NCBI GenBank assembly: GCA_904420125.1
Contig: CAJFUK010000007.1
Span: 39,632 to 103,631, forward strand
Source of the DNA: Candidatus Falkowella caecavicola
GTDB lineage: Bacteria > Bacillota > Clostridia > Oscillospirales > Ruminococcaceae
Reading direction: 5' to 3'
Length of the DNA stretch: 64,000 nucleotides
Shown here: positions 7,182-16,056 of the stretch, piece by piece
How the letters are laid out: each line of letters starts with the position of its first letter
Position numbering within the stretch: position 1 is the first letter of the stretch
Translations under genes and position numbers: made by a program
The notes under the pieces: generated by a model
Told to the model about the DNA's origin: nothing
Database searches by the model: none
What the model saw: the letters and a program-made list of their open reading frames with translations, nothing else

Positions 7182-8675
7182 ATGCAGTATAAGAGTACCC
7201 GAAACAGCAAGATTCTGGTTAATTCAGCGCAGGCTATTGTACAGGGAATTTCCAAAGAAGGCGGTCTTTTTGTTCCGGAAAGTTTTCCCCATCTCAGCAT
7301 GGAGGAAATCGCTGCACTGGCTGATAAAACTTATGCAGAACGTGCTGCGGCCATTCTGACCAATTTTTTAACCGACTTTACACCGGAAGAAATTCAGCAT
7401 TGTGTGACAAACGCATATCGCCCGGAAAAGTTTGGAAGTGACAGGATTGCAGAGCTTGCACACCTGTATGACGGAACCTATATGTTGGAACTCTGGCATG
7501 GCCCAACCTGCGCATTTAAGGATATGGCGCTGCAGCTTCTTCCATACTTGCTGACTACCTCTGCTAAAAAAGTGGCGCCGAATCAGGAAATCGTCATTTT
7601 GGTTGCAACGTCCGGAGATACAGGCAAGGCAGCTCTGGAGGGATTCAAAGACGTAGAGGGAACCAGGATCCTGGTTTTTTATCCGGAGGATGGCGTCAGT
7701 GCCATGCAAAAACGTCAAATGACTACCCAGGAAGGCCACAATGTACAGGTTTGCGCGATTCAGGGGAACTTTGACGATGCGCAGACTGGCGTTAAAACAA
7801 TTTTTACTGATGCAGCTTTTGCTCAGAAACTGGCTGATAACGGTAAAATGTTCTCTTCTGCAAACTCGATTAACTGGGGGCGCCTGGTTCCGCAGATTGT
7901 TTACTATTTTTCTGCCTATGCTGATCTGATCAGCAGTGGAGATATCCGACCGGGAGACGCAATCAATGTGGTTGTCCCGACCGGTAATTTTGGAAATATT
8001 CTTTCAGCTTATTATGCAAAGAAAATGGGCTTGCCGGTTCGGAAGTTTATCTGTGCTTCCAACGCCAATAATGTGCTTACTGACTTTATTCGTACAGGTA
8101 CATATGACCGCAATCGTGCGTTCCATGCAACGATATCTCCCTCCATGGATATCCTGATTTCTTCGAATTTGGAGCGTTTGCTGTTTGACCTTTGCGGAGA
8201 AGATGATCAGGAGATATGCCAGCTGTTTGATTCGCTCAAAACCAAAGGAACCTATACTATCAGCGATACGATGCGTACAAAGCTTCAGGCGGAGTTCTAC
8301 GGCGGTTACTGTGATGACCAGCAGACCTGTGCAGAAATTAAAAAGATATTTGATAAATATTCTTATTTATGTGATACGCATACAGCTGTTGCGTTGAAGG
8401 TATACGATGATTATAAGGCAGAAACCGGGGATACGACAAAAGCTGTGATTGCTTCTACAGCCAGCCCCTATAAGTTTTCTGCCAGCGTTTTGGAAGCAAT
8501 AGAGGGGAAAAAATCTGACGCGGATGAGTATACGCAGCTTGCACGGCTTCATGCTCTTTCCAATCTGGAAATTCCGGAACAGCTAGCCAATTTACAGAAT
8601 AAGCCGGTGCGTTTTACCGGATCGGTGGATAAAACAGAAATGCCGGTTGTCGTCGCCAAAATGCTTGGGCTATAA
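7182..8675 (+). CDS. thrC: Threonine synthase
   Basis: PLP enzyme converting O-phosphohomoserine to threonine, last step of threonine biosynthesis. The 497-residue length and the N-terminal block (YKSTRNSK, GGLFVPE) mark the longer, bacterial/yeast-type family. The PLP lysine is Lys113 in HGPTCAFKDMALQ; the phosphate-binding ATSGDTGKAA loop and the NSINWGR motif are present. The start ATG follows GGAAGGAAAATGACAC three bases after the dipeptidase stop. It is the last gene of the lepB operon; a 30-base perfect palindrome follows. Confidence 0.97.
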   Translation: MQYKSTRNSKILVNSAQAIVQGISKEGGLFVPESFPHLSMEEIAALADKTYAERAAAILTNFLTDFTPEEIQHCVTNAYRPEKFGSDRIAELAHLYDGTYMLELWHGPTCAFKDMALQLLPYLLTTSAKKVAPNQEIVILVATSGDTGKAALEGFKDVEGTRILVFYPEDGVSAMQKRQMTTQEGHNVQVCAIQGNFDDAQTGVKTIFTDAAFAQKLADNGKMFSSANSINWGRLVPQIVYYFSAYADLISSGDIRPGDAINVVVPTGNFGNILSAYYAKKMGLPVRKFICASNANNVLTDFIRTGTYDRNRAFHATISPSMDILISSNLERLLFDLCGEDDQEICQLFDSLKTKGTYTISDTMRTKLQAEFYGGYCDDQQTCAEIKKIFDKYSYLCDTHTAVALKVYDDYKAETGDTTKAVIASTASPYKFSASVLEAIEGKKSDADEYTQLARLHALSNLEIPEQLANLQNKPVRFTGSVDKTEMPVVVAKMLGL

Positions 8676-8694
8676 AATTATTTTATGTAAACAA

Positions 8695-8724
8695 ATGGGC
8701 TGCTGCAATATTGCAGCAGCCCAT
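8695..8724. terminator. Bidirectional terminator-like palindrome
   Basis: A 30-base perfect palindrome (15-base arms, GC core GGGCTGCTGCAA) between the convergent thrC and DUF1540 genes. Neither side has a long T-run, so termination efficiency is uncertain, but the position fits a shared terminator. Confidence 0.75.
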
Positions 8725-8776
8725 TCTCGATATGGTTTTAGCAGGAGTTAGAGTTGTAATAATCGAATTTGTCTGC

Positions 8777-8959
8777 TTAGCAGCAGCCGTGTTTGTAAGT
8801 TTCACACACGGTTTCACCCTGTGCATTTGCCTGCTGCGGGCCTACCTTAATCTGATTTGCTGTACAGCAATGCTCGTGGTTGTTGTACATACAGCTTGTA
8901 ACGTCACATTGAACGTTGCTCAGGCAGGCATTATATTTGCCCTGTTCTTTCTGATCCAT
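8777..8959 (-). CDS. DUF1540 domain protein, cysteine-rich mini-protein
   Basis: A 60-residue protein made of one DUF1540 domain. It has seven cysteines in the pattern C-(5)-C-(3)-C...CC, with the family features CDVTSCMYN, a central CTANQIKVG stretch and a late ETVCETY. It ends in Cys-Cys. Such domains are common in Clostridia, and metal or disulfide binding is likely, but the role is unknown. The ATG has AAAGGAG upstream. The gene is transcribed toward thrC. On its strand, CATATACTA lies in the upstream gap near 9050 and matches the CATANNNTA -10 pattern of the late mother-cell sigma factor; this is suggestive only. Confidence 0.88.
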   Translation of the reverse strand: MDQKEQGKYNACLSNVQCDVTSCMYNNHEHCCTANQIKVGPQQANAQGETVCETYKHGCC

Positions 8960-9136
8960 GGCAGAGACTCCTTTCGGTTGAAGCGGTGAAGTGATTTGTA
9001 TTCATTCAGCCTGCACATCTGCACAAGCTTCGCTGAATACGTTTTTAGTATATGTTTCGACATTTGGATTATACTTAGCACAAGAAGGAATAAAGCTGAT
9101 ATATATTATGGAATTTTAAAATAACAGGGAGGATAT
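8960..9136. promoter_or_regulatory. Divergent spacer with inverted repeat
   Basis: Spacer between the divergent DUF1540 and phosphoesterase genes. ATTCAGC (9004-9010) and GCTGAAT (9032-9038) form an inverted repeat around two shorter complementary GCACA/TGCAC segments. A possible sporulation-type -10 for the minus strand overlaps 9045-9057. No clear plus-strand promoter was found, although TATACT occurs near 9070. Confidence 0.35.
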
Positions 9137-9817
9137 ATGTCTCTATTTGCAATAGCGGATCTTCATCTTTCCATCGGCGTCAATAAGCCTATGGATATAT
9201 TCGGCGGATGGAAGGATTATCAAATAAGGCTTTTGAAAAACTGGAATGACAAGATCCGGCCGGATGATACAGTAGTAATTGCAGGAGATATCTGCTGGGC
9301 GATCACCACCGAACAGGGAATTCCGGATTTTGCTTTTCTTCATGCGCTTCCCGGAAAAAAAATTATTTTAAAGGGAAATCATGATTATTGGTTTTCTACC
9401 CGTACAAAAGTGGAAAGTTTTTTTACAGCCCAGGCGTTTGATTCTCTGTCTATTCTCTACAACAACGCTTTGTTTTATGAAAATTATGCAATTTGCGGCA
9501 CACGAGGATGGATCAACGAAAGCGGGGAAGCGCCTGACCGAAAGGTCTTGCGCCGGGAAGCAGGCCGGCTGGAACGATCATTGCAGGCAGCTGGCGATAA
9601 AGAACCAATTGTTTTTCTTCATTATCCGCCTTTGTTTTTGGAAAATCGATGTGAAGAGATCCTGGAAGTGCTGCATCGCTTCCCCGTGCGGCGGGTGTAT
9701 TATGGACATCTTCATGGAAAATCCTGTAATCTGGCATTTAATGGCATACGGGAAGGAATCGAATATCACCTGATTTCCGCAGATTTCCTGCGTTTTGATC
9801 CGGTACAGGTATTATAA
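9137..9817 (+). CDS. Metallophosphoesterase (calcineurin-like)
   Basis: Cytoplasmic 226-residue binuclear metallophosphoesterase. The ordered motifs are all present: DLHLS at the start (D-x-H), AGDICW (GD), KGNHDYW (GNHD), a late LHYPP histidine and YGHLHG (GHxH). The substrate cannot be told from sequence; similar clostridial proteins are annotated only as predicted phosphohydrolases. The ATG follows CAGGGAGGATAT. It stands alone between a minus-strand mini-gene and the pyrophosphatase gene 165 bases downstream. Confidence 0.9.
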   Translation: MSLFAIADLHLSIGVNKPMDIFGGWKDYQIRLLKNWNDKIRPDDTVVIAGDICWAITTEQGIPDFAFLHALPGKKIILKGNHDYWFSTRTKVESFFTAQAFDSLSILYNNALFYENYAICGTRGWINESGEAPDRKVLRREAGRLERSLQAAGDKEPIVFLHYPPLFLENRCEEILEVLHRFPVRRVYYGHLHGKSCNLAFNGIREGIEYHLISADFLRFDPVQVL

Positions 9818-9982
9818 AACAGATCATATAATCGGCTATGATCAGACAGAATCGGGAAAACAGAGAATTTTAATGTTTTTTGGGAAAAAATAAGAAACAC
9901 CAGCATGATGCTGTTCTTTAAGGGTGGTTTCACAAAACACAAGGCCGGTTTGTGCCGATAGAAGCAGGAAGGATGTATGGGA

Positions 9983-10528
9983 ATGAACATATGGCATGAT
10001 ATTGATTCCAGAAGAATCACACCGAATGATTTTTTGGCAGTGATTGAAATTGAAAAGGGAAGCAAGAAAAAGTATGAATTGGATAAACAGAGCGGTATGC
10101 TGATCCTGGACCGCATCTTGTATACGTCTACCCACTATCCCACCAATTACGGCTTTATTCCAAAAACTCTTTCCGATGACGGAGATCCACTCGACGTACT
10201 GGTACTTTGCTCTGAGCCATTGCATCCGTTGGTTTTGGCTCGGTGTTATCCGATTGGGGTCATTACTATGTTGGACAATGGTAAAAATGATGAGAAGATC
10301 ATAGCGATTCCTTTTGATGACCCCACATATAATTCGTACCGCAGTATCGAAGCGCTGCCTAATCATATCTTTAACGAAATGCAGCATTTCTTTCTGGTTT
10401 ACAAACAGCTTGAACATAAAGACACGGCGGTCAATGAGGTGCGCGGACAGATGGATGCAGTAGCAATTATTCAGCAGTCCATTGAAAATTATCAGAGTGT
10501 GTTTGGCGCAGAGTCTGCCGGACAATGA
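9983..10528 (+). CDS. ppa: Inorganic pyrophosphatase (soluble, family I)
   Basis: Hydrolyses pyrophosphate to phosphate and so pulls biosynthetic reactions forward. About 181 residues. Family I motifs are seen: substrate-contacting KKYELDK, YPTNYGFIPKT and the metal-binding signature DGDPLDVLV, then a late DDPTYN and HFF-YKQLE block. I chose the ATG at 9983 because relatives begin MNIWHDI; another ATG two codons upstream is only 4 bases from the AGGAAGG site. A small inverted repeat with CACAA/TTTGTG arms lies just upstream (about 9940-9957). A strong terminator follows. Confidence 0.95.
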   Translation: MNIWHDIDSRRITPNDFLAVIEIEKGSKKKYELDKQSGMLILDRILYTSTHYPTNYGFIPKTLSDDGDPLDVLVLCSEPLHPLVLARCYPIGVITMLDNGKNDEKIIAIPFDDPTYNSYRSIEALPNHIFNEMQHFFLVYKQLEHKDTAVNEVRGQMDAVAIIQQSIENYQSVFGAESAGQ

Positions 10529-10538
10529 TCAAAAAGAT

Positions 10539-10587
10539 AATACAAAAAGACGGGCAAGAAATCTTTTCTTGCCCGTCTTTTTGTATT
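10539..10587. terminator. Bidirectional terminator between ppa and cellobiose phosphorylase
   Basis: Very long inverted repeat: AATACAAAAAGACGGGCAAG paired with its complement, with A-run and T-run on the two sides, so it can act for both convergent genes. Confidence 0.95.
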
Positions 10588-10627
10588 ATTGTTTTAGGCG
10601 AATTTTAAAACGATCTTTGTCTGGAAA

Positions 10628-13066
10628 TTATTTTCCCATATATGCGATAATTTCGTGCTCTTTTCCATCGGCAAATACGGGAATCCGATTAGAATCCATT
10701 CGGCTGCCGTCGACAACCATATAGGAGATTCCTTTTTCAACATGCTGGTCATTGACAACTTTAATCTGATAAGTGGCACCACGGAACTGACGGGTAACAT
10801 CAAATCCTGTCCATTCAGCCGGAATACAGGGATCGACAATCAGCGCATCATAATCGGGACGGATACCCAGAATCCATTGCGCAATCGAGTTATAAGTCCA
10901 TGCGGCAGTTCCTGTCAGCCATGAGTTTTTCGCTTCTCCATGCCGGACAGCATCCTTGCCGGCAATCATTTGAGAGTACACATACGGTTCGGTACGGTGC
11001 AAGTCGCTGATTTCCTCCAAATAGGAAGGTGTGATCCGACGATACACCTCAAAAGCGCGATTTCCGCGTCCGATAACAGTCTCTGCAATCACAATCCATG
11101 GATTATTATGGCAGAAAATACCGGCATTTTCTTTATATCCTTCCGGATAAGAGGAAATTTCCCCAAGTTCCAGATGGTAAGTGCTGTAAGGAGGCTGCTG
11201 CAGCACAATGCCGTACTGGGTGTCCAACCGGTCACGGACAGAATTCAGCGCACGTTCCGCTTCACCGGTTTCTGTACCGATGCCGGCCATGACGCAGAAT
11301 CCCTGCGGTTCAATAAAGATCTGCCCTTCTTCACATTCTTTACTGCCGACTTTATTTCCAAACGCATCATATGCCCGGAGGAACCAGTCTCCATCGTAAC
11401 CTGCAGACAGAACAATATCATTCATTTTCTGAACTTCTTCGTCCGCCATTTTTGCTTCTGCATCTTCACCCATCATTTTGCAGAGTATGCTGTAATCCTT
11501 ACCGCTGAGCACGAACATACCAGCGATAAAGACAGATTCTGCAATACCGCTTTCAAAATTTGCGCAGGTTTGGAAAGATTCGCCGGGTTCTTTGGAGAAA
11601 CAGTTAAGGTTTAGACAGTCATTCCAGTCCGCACGACCGATTAACGGAAGGCCATGGGGACCACGGTGTTCGAGCACATGATGGAAGGAACGTTTCAGAT
11701 GTTCAAAAAGAGGCGCCGCTTTGCTTGCATCCGAATCAAACGGAACCATTTCTTTCAGAATATCAACATCACCAGTCTCTTTAATATACGCGACAACACC
11801 AAAGATCAGCCAGAGAGGATCGTCGTTGAATCCATTTCCGATGGAGGAATTTCCTCTTTTGGTCAGTGGCTGATATTGATGATAAGCGCTGCCATCTTCA
11901 AATTGTGTAGATGCAATATCAATAATTCGTTCTCGTGCCCGTTCTGGCAGAAGGTGTACAAAACCAAGCAGGTCCTGGTTGGAGTCACGGAATCCCATAC
12001 CCCGGCCGATACCGGACTCAAAATAAGAAGCGCTGCGGGACATATTGAAAGTAACCATACATTGATAAGGGTTCCAAATATTAACCATGCGGTCCAGTTT
12101 TTCATCACCGGTTTTTACTTCATATTTGTTTAAGAGTTCTGTCCAGTAGGTCTTTAGCTTTTGTAATTCTGTATCAGCGTCCGCCGTGGTCTGGAAACAG
12201 GACTGAAGAGCATAAGCCTTTTTCTTATTGATAACGCCTTTGGATTCCCATTTTTCTTCTTCTGCATTTTCAATGTATCCCAGAACAAAGACATACGTCT
12301 TCTCCTCACCCGGAGCCAGTGTCATCCGGATAGAATGGGAGGCAATCGGAGACCAGCCGCTGGCCACTGAATTTTTAGACTGGCCAGCAAGCACTACATC
12401 CGGTTCTCCAAAACCGTTATAAAGACCAAAGAAGGATTCCCGGTCCGTATCAAAACCATCGATTTGACTGTTCACCCAATAAAACGCGTAATGGTTACGG
12501 CGCTCACGGTACTCAGTTTTATGATAGATAGCAGAACCTTCAATTTCCACCTCGCCGGTGCTGTAGTTTCTCTGGAAGTTTGTCATATCGTCATTGGCTT
12601 CCCAGAGACAGAATTCCACAAACGAAAATAATGTTACATCCTTTGGCTGATTGGATGTATTTTTAAGGGAAAATTTATTGACTTCACAGTTTTTATCCAC
12701 CGGCACAAAGATGGTTTCACTGACCTTTAATCCGTTTTTTGCAGAATTAAATTTTGTATATCCCATACCATGACGGCATTCGTACTGATCCAGCGGTGTC
12801 TTGACCGGCATCCAGGTAGGAGACCAGACTGTATCGCCGTCTTTTATATAAAAATATTTACCGCCATTGTCTGTGGGGACATCGTTGTATCGATAACGGG
12901 TGATTCTGCGCAGACGCGCATCCCGATAAAAACTATAGCCTCCGCCCAGGTTGGAAAGCAAGGAAAAAAATCCGTTGGAACCCAGATAATTGATCCAGGG
13001 ATAAGGGGTTTTGGGATTGGTGATGACATATTCCCGGTTTTGATCGTCAAAATAACCGAATTTCAT
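10628..13066 (-). CDS. cbp: Cellobiose phosphorylase (GH94)
   Basis: Intracellular enzyme that splits cellobiose with phosphate into glucose 1-phosphate and glucose, saving ATP during cellulose use. The 812 residues match remembered clostridial cellobiose phosphorylases from end to end, including [22 protein letters not shown], the [14 protein letters not shown] block, [16 protein letters not shown] and the catalytic acid Asp in [10 protein letters not shown] (about residue 485). No signal peptide is present, consistent with cytoplasmic action. The ATG at 13066 follows CGGAGGATTAAC; the frame is open 23 codons further but that part is leader. It is a single-gene unit; no sugar transporter is adjacent. 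Cellodextrin phosphorylase is less likely on overall similarity. Confidence 0.95.
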   Translation of the reverse strand: MKFGYFDDQNREYVITNPKTPYPWINYLGSNGFFSLLSNLGGGYSFYRDARLRRITRYRYNDVPTDNGGKYFYIKDGDTVWSPTWMPVKTPLDQYECRHGMGYTKFNSAKNGLKVSETIFVPVDKNCEVNKFSLKNTSNQPKDVTLFSFVEFCLWEANDDMTNFQRNYSTGEVEIEGSAIYHKTEYRERRNHYAFYWVNSQIDGFDTDRESFFGLYNGFGEPDVVLAGQSKNSVASGWSPIASHSIRMTLAPGEEKTYVFVLGYIENAEEEKWESKGVINKKKAYALQSCFQTTADADTELQKLKTYWTELLNKYEVKTGDEKLDRMVNIWNPYQCMVTFNMSRSASYFESGIGRGMGFRDSNQDLLGFVHLLPERARERIIDIASTQFEDGSAYHQYQPLTKRGNSSIGNGFNDDPLWLIFGVVAYIKETGDVDILKEMVPFDSDASKAAPLFEHLKRSFHHVLEHRGPHGLPLIGRADWNDCLNLNCFSKEPGESFQTCANFESGIAESVFIAGMFVLSGKDYSILCKMMGEDAEAKMADEEVQKMNDIVLSAGYDGDWFLRAYDAFGNKVGSKECEEGQIFIEPQGFCVMAGIGTETGEAERALNSVRDRLDTQYGIVLQQPPYSTYHLELGEISSYPEGYKENAGIFCHNNPWIVIAETVIGRGNRAFEVYRRITPSYLEEISDLHRTEPYVYSQMIAGKDAVRHGEAKNSWLTGTAAWTYNSIAQWILGIRPDYDALIVDPCIPAEWTGFDVTRQFRGATYQIKVVNDQHVEKGISYMVVDGSRMDSNRIPVFADGKEHEIIAYMGK

Positions 13067-13161
13067 GTTAATCCTCCGTTTTTCTGCATATAATCCGCTC
13101 TGGCATAAAAATATTTCCAGAGACTGTAATAACACAATTCACAGCCTGTGTTTTCCTGTTT

Positions 13162-13190
13162 ATTATACCAATAAAAAAGAAAATAGTAAA
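13162..13190 (-). promoter_or_regulatory. Promoter of cellobiose phosphorylase
   Basis: On the minus strand, TTTACT (13185-13190) and TATAAT (13162-13167), 17-base spacer, about 95 bases before the start codon. Confidence 0.7.
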
Positions 13191-13260
13191 TGAAAAAGGA
13201 AAATTTTTATCCGAAAATTACAAGAAATATGTATTTTGAAAAGAAAGGATACCACCAATC

Positions 13261-13293
13261 AGCAGATTTCTGCTGGAAATCGTCAAATCTGCT
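13261..13293. promoter_or_regulatory. Inverted repeat next to the pgsA-like promoter
   Basis: Perfect 9-base arms AGCAGATTT (13261-13269) and AAATCTGCT (13285-13293). The right arm touches the -35 box at 13293. Possible operator or chance hairpin. Confidence 0.4.
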
Positions 13294-13321
13294 TGTCTTT
13301 TGTAACAAGAGCCGTTATAAT
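13293..13321 (+). promoter_or_regulatory. Promoter of the pgsA-like gene
   Basis: TTGTCT (13293-13298) and TATAAT (13316-13321), 17-base spacer; 108 bases of leader before the ATG. The rest of the gap 13191-13260 is AT-rich with no feature seen. Confidence 0.75.
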
Positions 13322-13429
13322 AAACAATAAGAGCCGGAGAGAGTGGAAGAAAGATTTCTGATCTGTCCGTTATTTTTATTCCTGTTAAACAGGTGCTCTA
13401 AAGCTGATAATACCAAGAGGGTGTAGTGT

Positions 13430-14020
13430 ATGAAACCGATTCGCAAGCAGGATGTGTTTAGCATCCCCAATCTTTTAAGCTGTCTGCGGCTTGTCCTGAT
13501 CCCAGTCTTTCTGTGGATTTATCTGTCTGCAGAGTCGCCTCAGGATTATTATCTGGCGGCCCTGGTGATTTTGATATCCGGCATAACCGATGCGCTGGAC
13601 GGCTTGATTGCACGTAAATGCAATATGGTGACAGAATTCGGAAAAATGCTGGATCCGATCGCGGATAAGCTGACCCAGGTGGCGATTGTTCTGGGGTTGG
13701 CAGCCCGTTTTGAAGGAATGTTTATCCTGTTTATCATTTTGGCTGTAAAAGAAACCTTTATGGGCGTAAATGGGTTGATACTGCTCCGAAAAGGGAAAAA
13801 ACTGGACGGTGCGATGTGGTTTGGAAAAGTGTCCACCGCGGTTTTATATGGAACAATGTTTATCCTGATTGCGCTGCCGGAAATTCCTGTTTCAGCAGCA
13901 ACGGCGTTGATGTTATTGTCCGGATTTTTTTTGGTGCTTTCTTTTGTTCTGTATCTTCCAGTATATTGGAAAATGTATCAGGAAGTGCGTCAAGAGTCCT
14001 CTAAGCAGAAAAAGGTTTAG
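13430..14020 (+). CDS. pgsA: CDP-alcohol phosphatidyltransferase, probably phosphatidylglycerophosphate synthase
   Basis: Integral membrane enzyme, probably CDP-diacylglycerol--glycerol-3-phosphate 3-phosphatidyltransferase, first committed step to phosphatidylglycerol. The 196 residues hold several hydrophobic helices and the family signature with three spaced acids: D-A-L-D-G-L-I-A-R then GKMLDPIADK (DG-x2-AR-x8-G-x3-D-x3-D), at about residues 61-85. The N-terminal IPNLLSCLRL is typical. The ATG follows AGAGGGTGTAGTGT. The enzyme stands in a single-gene unit with its own promoter; cardiolipin synthase of the same superfamily cannot be fully excluded. Confidence 0.88.
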   Translation: MKPIRKQDVFSIPNLLSCLRLVLIPVFLWIYLSAESPQDYYLAALVILISGITDALDGLIARKCNMVTEFGKMLDPIADKLTQVAIVLGLAARFEGMFILFIILAVKETFMGVNGLILLRKGKKLDGAMWFGKVSTAVLYGTMFILIALPEIPVSAATALMLLSGFFLVLSFVLYLPVYWKMYQEVRQESSKQKKV

Positions 14021-14098
14021 ACAAAGGGCGTTCTGTTGATCGGAACAGATGGCGTTGGTTCGCAAAAATGAAGAAATTATGAAAAATGCAGCAGTGGC

Positions 14099-14127
14099 TT
14101 GCTAGATGGACCTTTTTTCCTTATAAT
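14099..14127 (+). promoter_or_regulatory. Promoter of the lipase-like operon
   Basis: TTGCTA (14099-14104) and TATAAT (14122-14127), 17-base spacer. The 130-base leader that follows contains short inverted repeats, including TTTATGT/ACATAAA around 14220-14247. Confidence 0.75.
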
Positions 14128-14266
14128 AAAATCAATGGTTATTTTATCCTGAAGGATGTCCAGAATAAAGATGTTGCCCTAGGCGGGCGTTTGAATATCA
14201 TATGGGCATACCCATACTACTTTATGTGTTTGGAATGAAGACATAAACGATAAGGGGGAGATTTTG

Positions 14267-15214
14267 ATGGCCTTTACTTCAGAAGATTTTTTCTTTGAAG
14301 GGGCGGACGGCAAGCAAGCAGCAGTATCTTTTTGGAAGCCGTCTGGAAAAAAGATTCGGGGAATCATCCAGATTTCTCATGGTATGTGTGAACATATTGG
14401 CAGGTATGAAGCATTTGCAGAATATATGACGGATCATGGCTTTGTTGTATGTGGGGAAGATCATATTGGACATGGGCGAACCGCAGATACCAAAGATGAT
14501 CTTGGATATTTTGGGGAGAACAATGGAAAGTTCTATCTTTTAGAAAATACACATCGTTTATATGAATTGATGCGGGAACGTTTTGGATTTCAACTTCCGT
14601 ATTTTCTTTTTGGGCACAGTATGGGATCATTTATCTCCCGCTTATATGTGGCCCGTTATCAAGATCCGCTCAATGGATGTATTCTTAGCGGTTCTGCCGG
14701 TCCGTCACCGATCTATGCGGCCGGAGTGAAACTGGCAGAGTGGGAGGTACGTCGTTATGGGGCGCGTTATCGCAGTGAGCGTCTCAGTAAAATGGCGTTT
14801 GGCAATTTTAATACTCGCTATGGAAACCGGCGCACCAGCTTTGACTGGCTGACACGGGATCGTGCCATCGTGGACGCTTATATCCAAAGCCCCTATTGTA
14901 ATTTTGTGTTTACTGCCAGCGGATTTCGGACATTATTTATTCTGATGCGGGATATGTCTTCCAGGGAGTGGTTTACAGCCATGCCGAAAAAGCTGCCGGT
15001 TCTTATGCTGACCGGAGATATGGATCCGGTTGGGGACTATGGCAAAGGGGTTCGAAAAGTTTGCGAGCGTTTGGGTAAAGCTGGTGTGCAGGATATAAAA
15101 TTAAAGGTATATGGCGGTGCCAGGCACGAACTTTTAAATGAACTCAACAGGGAAGAGGTAGAATCGGATATTCTGGAGTGGATACAGTCCCATCTGCCGG
15201 ATAGCCAATCATGA
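14267..15214 (+). CDS. Alpha/beta hydrolase, lysophospholipase/monoacylglycerol lipase type
   Basis: Cytoplasmic serine hydrolase of 315 residues in the Hydrolase_4 group. The oxyanion-side ISHGMCEHIGRY block, nucleophile elbow FGHSMGSF, acid LTGDMDPVG and the late histidine in GGARHEL form the expected triad context. Substrate is probably a lysophospholipid or monoglyceride but is not proven. I start at ATG 14267; GGGGGAG lies nine to ten bases before. Its last four bases overlap the ATG of the next gene (ATGA), so the two are translationally coupled. Confidence 0.88.
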   Translation: MAFTSEDFFFEGADGKQAAVSFWKPSGKKIRGIIQISHGMCEHIGRYEAFAEYMTDHGFVVCGEDHIGHGRTADTKDDLGYFGENNGKFYLLENTHRLYELMRERFGFQLPYFLFGHSMGSFISRLYVARYQDPLNGCILSGSAGPSPIYAAGVKLAEWEVRRYGARYRSERLSKMAFGNFNTRYGNRRTSFDWLTRDRAIVDAYIQSPYCNFVFTASGFRTLFILMRDMSSREWFTAMPKKLPVLMLTGDMDPVGDYGKGVRKVCERLGKAGVQDIKLKVYGGARHELLNELNREEVESDILEWIQSHLPDSQS

Positions 15215-16002
15215 ATCAGGAACGTTTTCTTGCAGCATGTCAAAGAGCGGTAGACATGAGCAGGATGCGGGAGGGCATCGGAAGGCTGGGAGAAAAAACG
15301 ATCCATGCAGCACTTAAGTATTATTTCGAACCGGAAGAGCAGGGCCATGAAATTCAGATAGGTGGTTTTGTGGCGGATATTGTTGGAGAAAATGGGATTA
15401 TTGAAATTCAGACCCGCCAGCTGTTCCGGCTGAAAAAGAAACTGGAAGCATATCTGCCCGTCTGTCCGGTAACAGTTGTCTATCCAATTATCCGGAACAA
15501 GTGGGTGATTTGGATGGATATGGAAACTGGAGAATTAACTCCAAAACGAAAGTCACCGAAAACCGGAAACTTTTATGAGGCTTTTGTGGAATTGTATGGG
15601 ATCAAGCCTTTTCTTAACCATCCAAATTTGCAGATTTGCCTCTTGCTCCTGGATGCAGAAGAGTATCGTTATCTGAATGGATGGAGCCGGGATAAAAAGA
15701 AAGGTTCTTCCCGCTGTGACAGAATACCGATCGGATTGTCGGAAGAACGTTGTTTTTCTTCAGCTGTGGATTATCTGCAGTTGGTACCGTCATTGAAAGA
15801 TGGTTTTACGTCTTTGGACTTTGGAAAATCTGTCCGGATTTCCAGAAGTCTTGCACAGACGGCCCTCAACGTCCTGGAATCAGTCGGTGCAGTGCGCAGG
15901 CTTGGAAGGGATGGAAAAGGTTATTTATATGCCCGAACCGATCTGTCTCTTCTGGCAGCAGAAGAAACAGATCGTCGGCTAAACGGGGTACTCGATTTAT
16001 GA
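15211..16002 (+). CDS. Unknown protein with PD-(D/E)XK-like core and winged-helix-like end
   Basis: I do not recognise a named family. The 263-residue protein starts with an MREGIGRLGEKTIH helix, then GGFVADIVGENGIIEIQT, which has the layout of a PD-(D/E)XK nuclease active site (Asp, then Glu-x-Gln in place of Glu-x-Lys). The middle carries VVYPIIRNKWVIW and PKRKSPKTGNFYEAF. The C-terminal third, from about residue 185, reads like a winged helix (repeated Leu spacing, then VGAVRRLGRDGKGYLYA as a wing). It overlaps the lipase-like gene by 4 bases and so is co-translated with it. Nuclease activity is an inference; loss of the usual Lys makes a binding role possible. Confidence 0.75.
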   Translation: MNQERFLAACQRAVDMSRMREGIGRLGEKTIHAALKYYFEPEEQGHEIQIGGFVADIVGENGIIEIQTRQLFRLKKKLEAYLPVCPVTVVYPIIRNKWVIWMDMETGELTPKRKSPKTGNFYEAFVELYGIKPFLNHPNLQICLLLLDAEEYRYLNGWSRDKKKGSSRCDRIPIGLSEERCFSSAVDYLQLVPSLKDGFTSLDFGKSVRISRSLAQTALNVLESVGAVRRLGRDGKGYLYARTDLSLLAAEETDRRLNGVLDL

Positions 16003-16056
16003 GGCTTTTAAAAAAGGATATGCAGATCCGCTCAGGTGGATCCATATGGAGGAACC

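Noticed and set aside
8695..8724. Thirty-base palindrome considered as a recombination or mobile-element end
   Set aside because: It lies between two convergent genes, has no second copy or target duplication nearby, and is adequately explained as a terminator.
9842..10525. Minus-strand open frame of 227 codons opposite the pyrophosphatase gene
   Set aside because: Fully antisense to ppa, with its last part in the leader; the ppa frame has all family I motifs.
10940..11614. Plus-strand open frame of 224 codons inside cellobiose phosphorylase
   Set aside because: Shadow frame; the opposite strand matches GH94 along its full length.
14128..14266. Leader of the lipase-like gene considered as a riboswitch
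   Set aside because: Only short inverted repeats (seven bases at most), no conserved riboswitch core and no terminator or anti-Shine-Dalgarno pairing that I could recognise.
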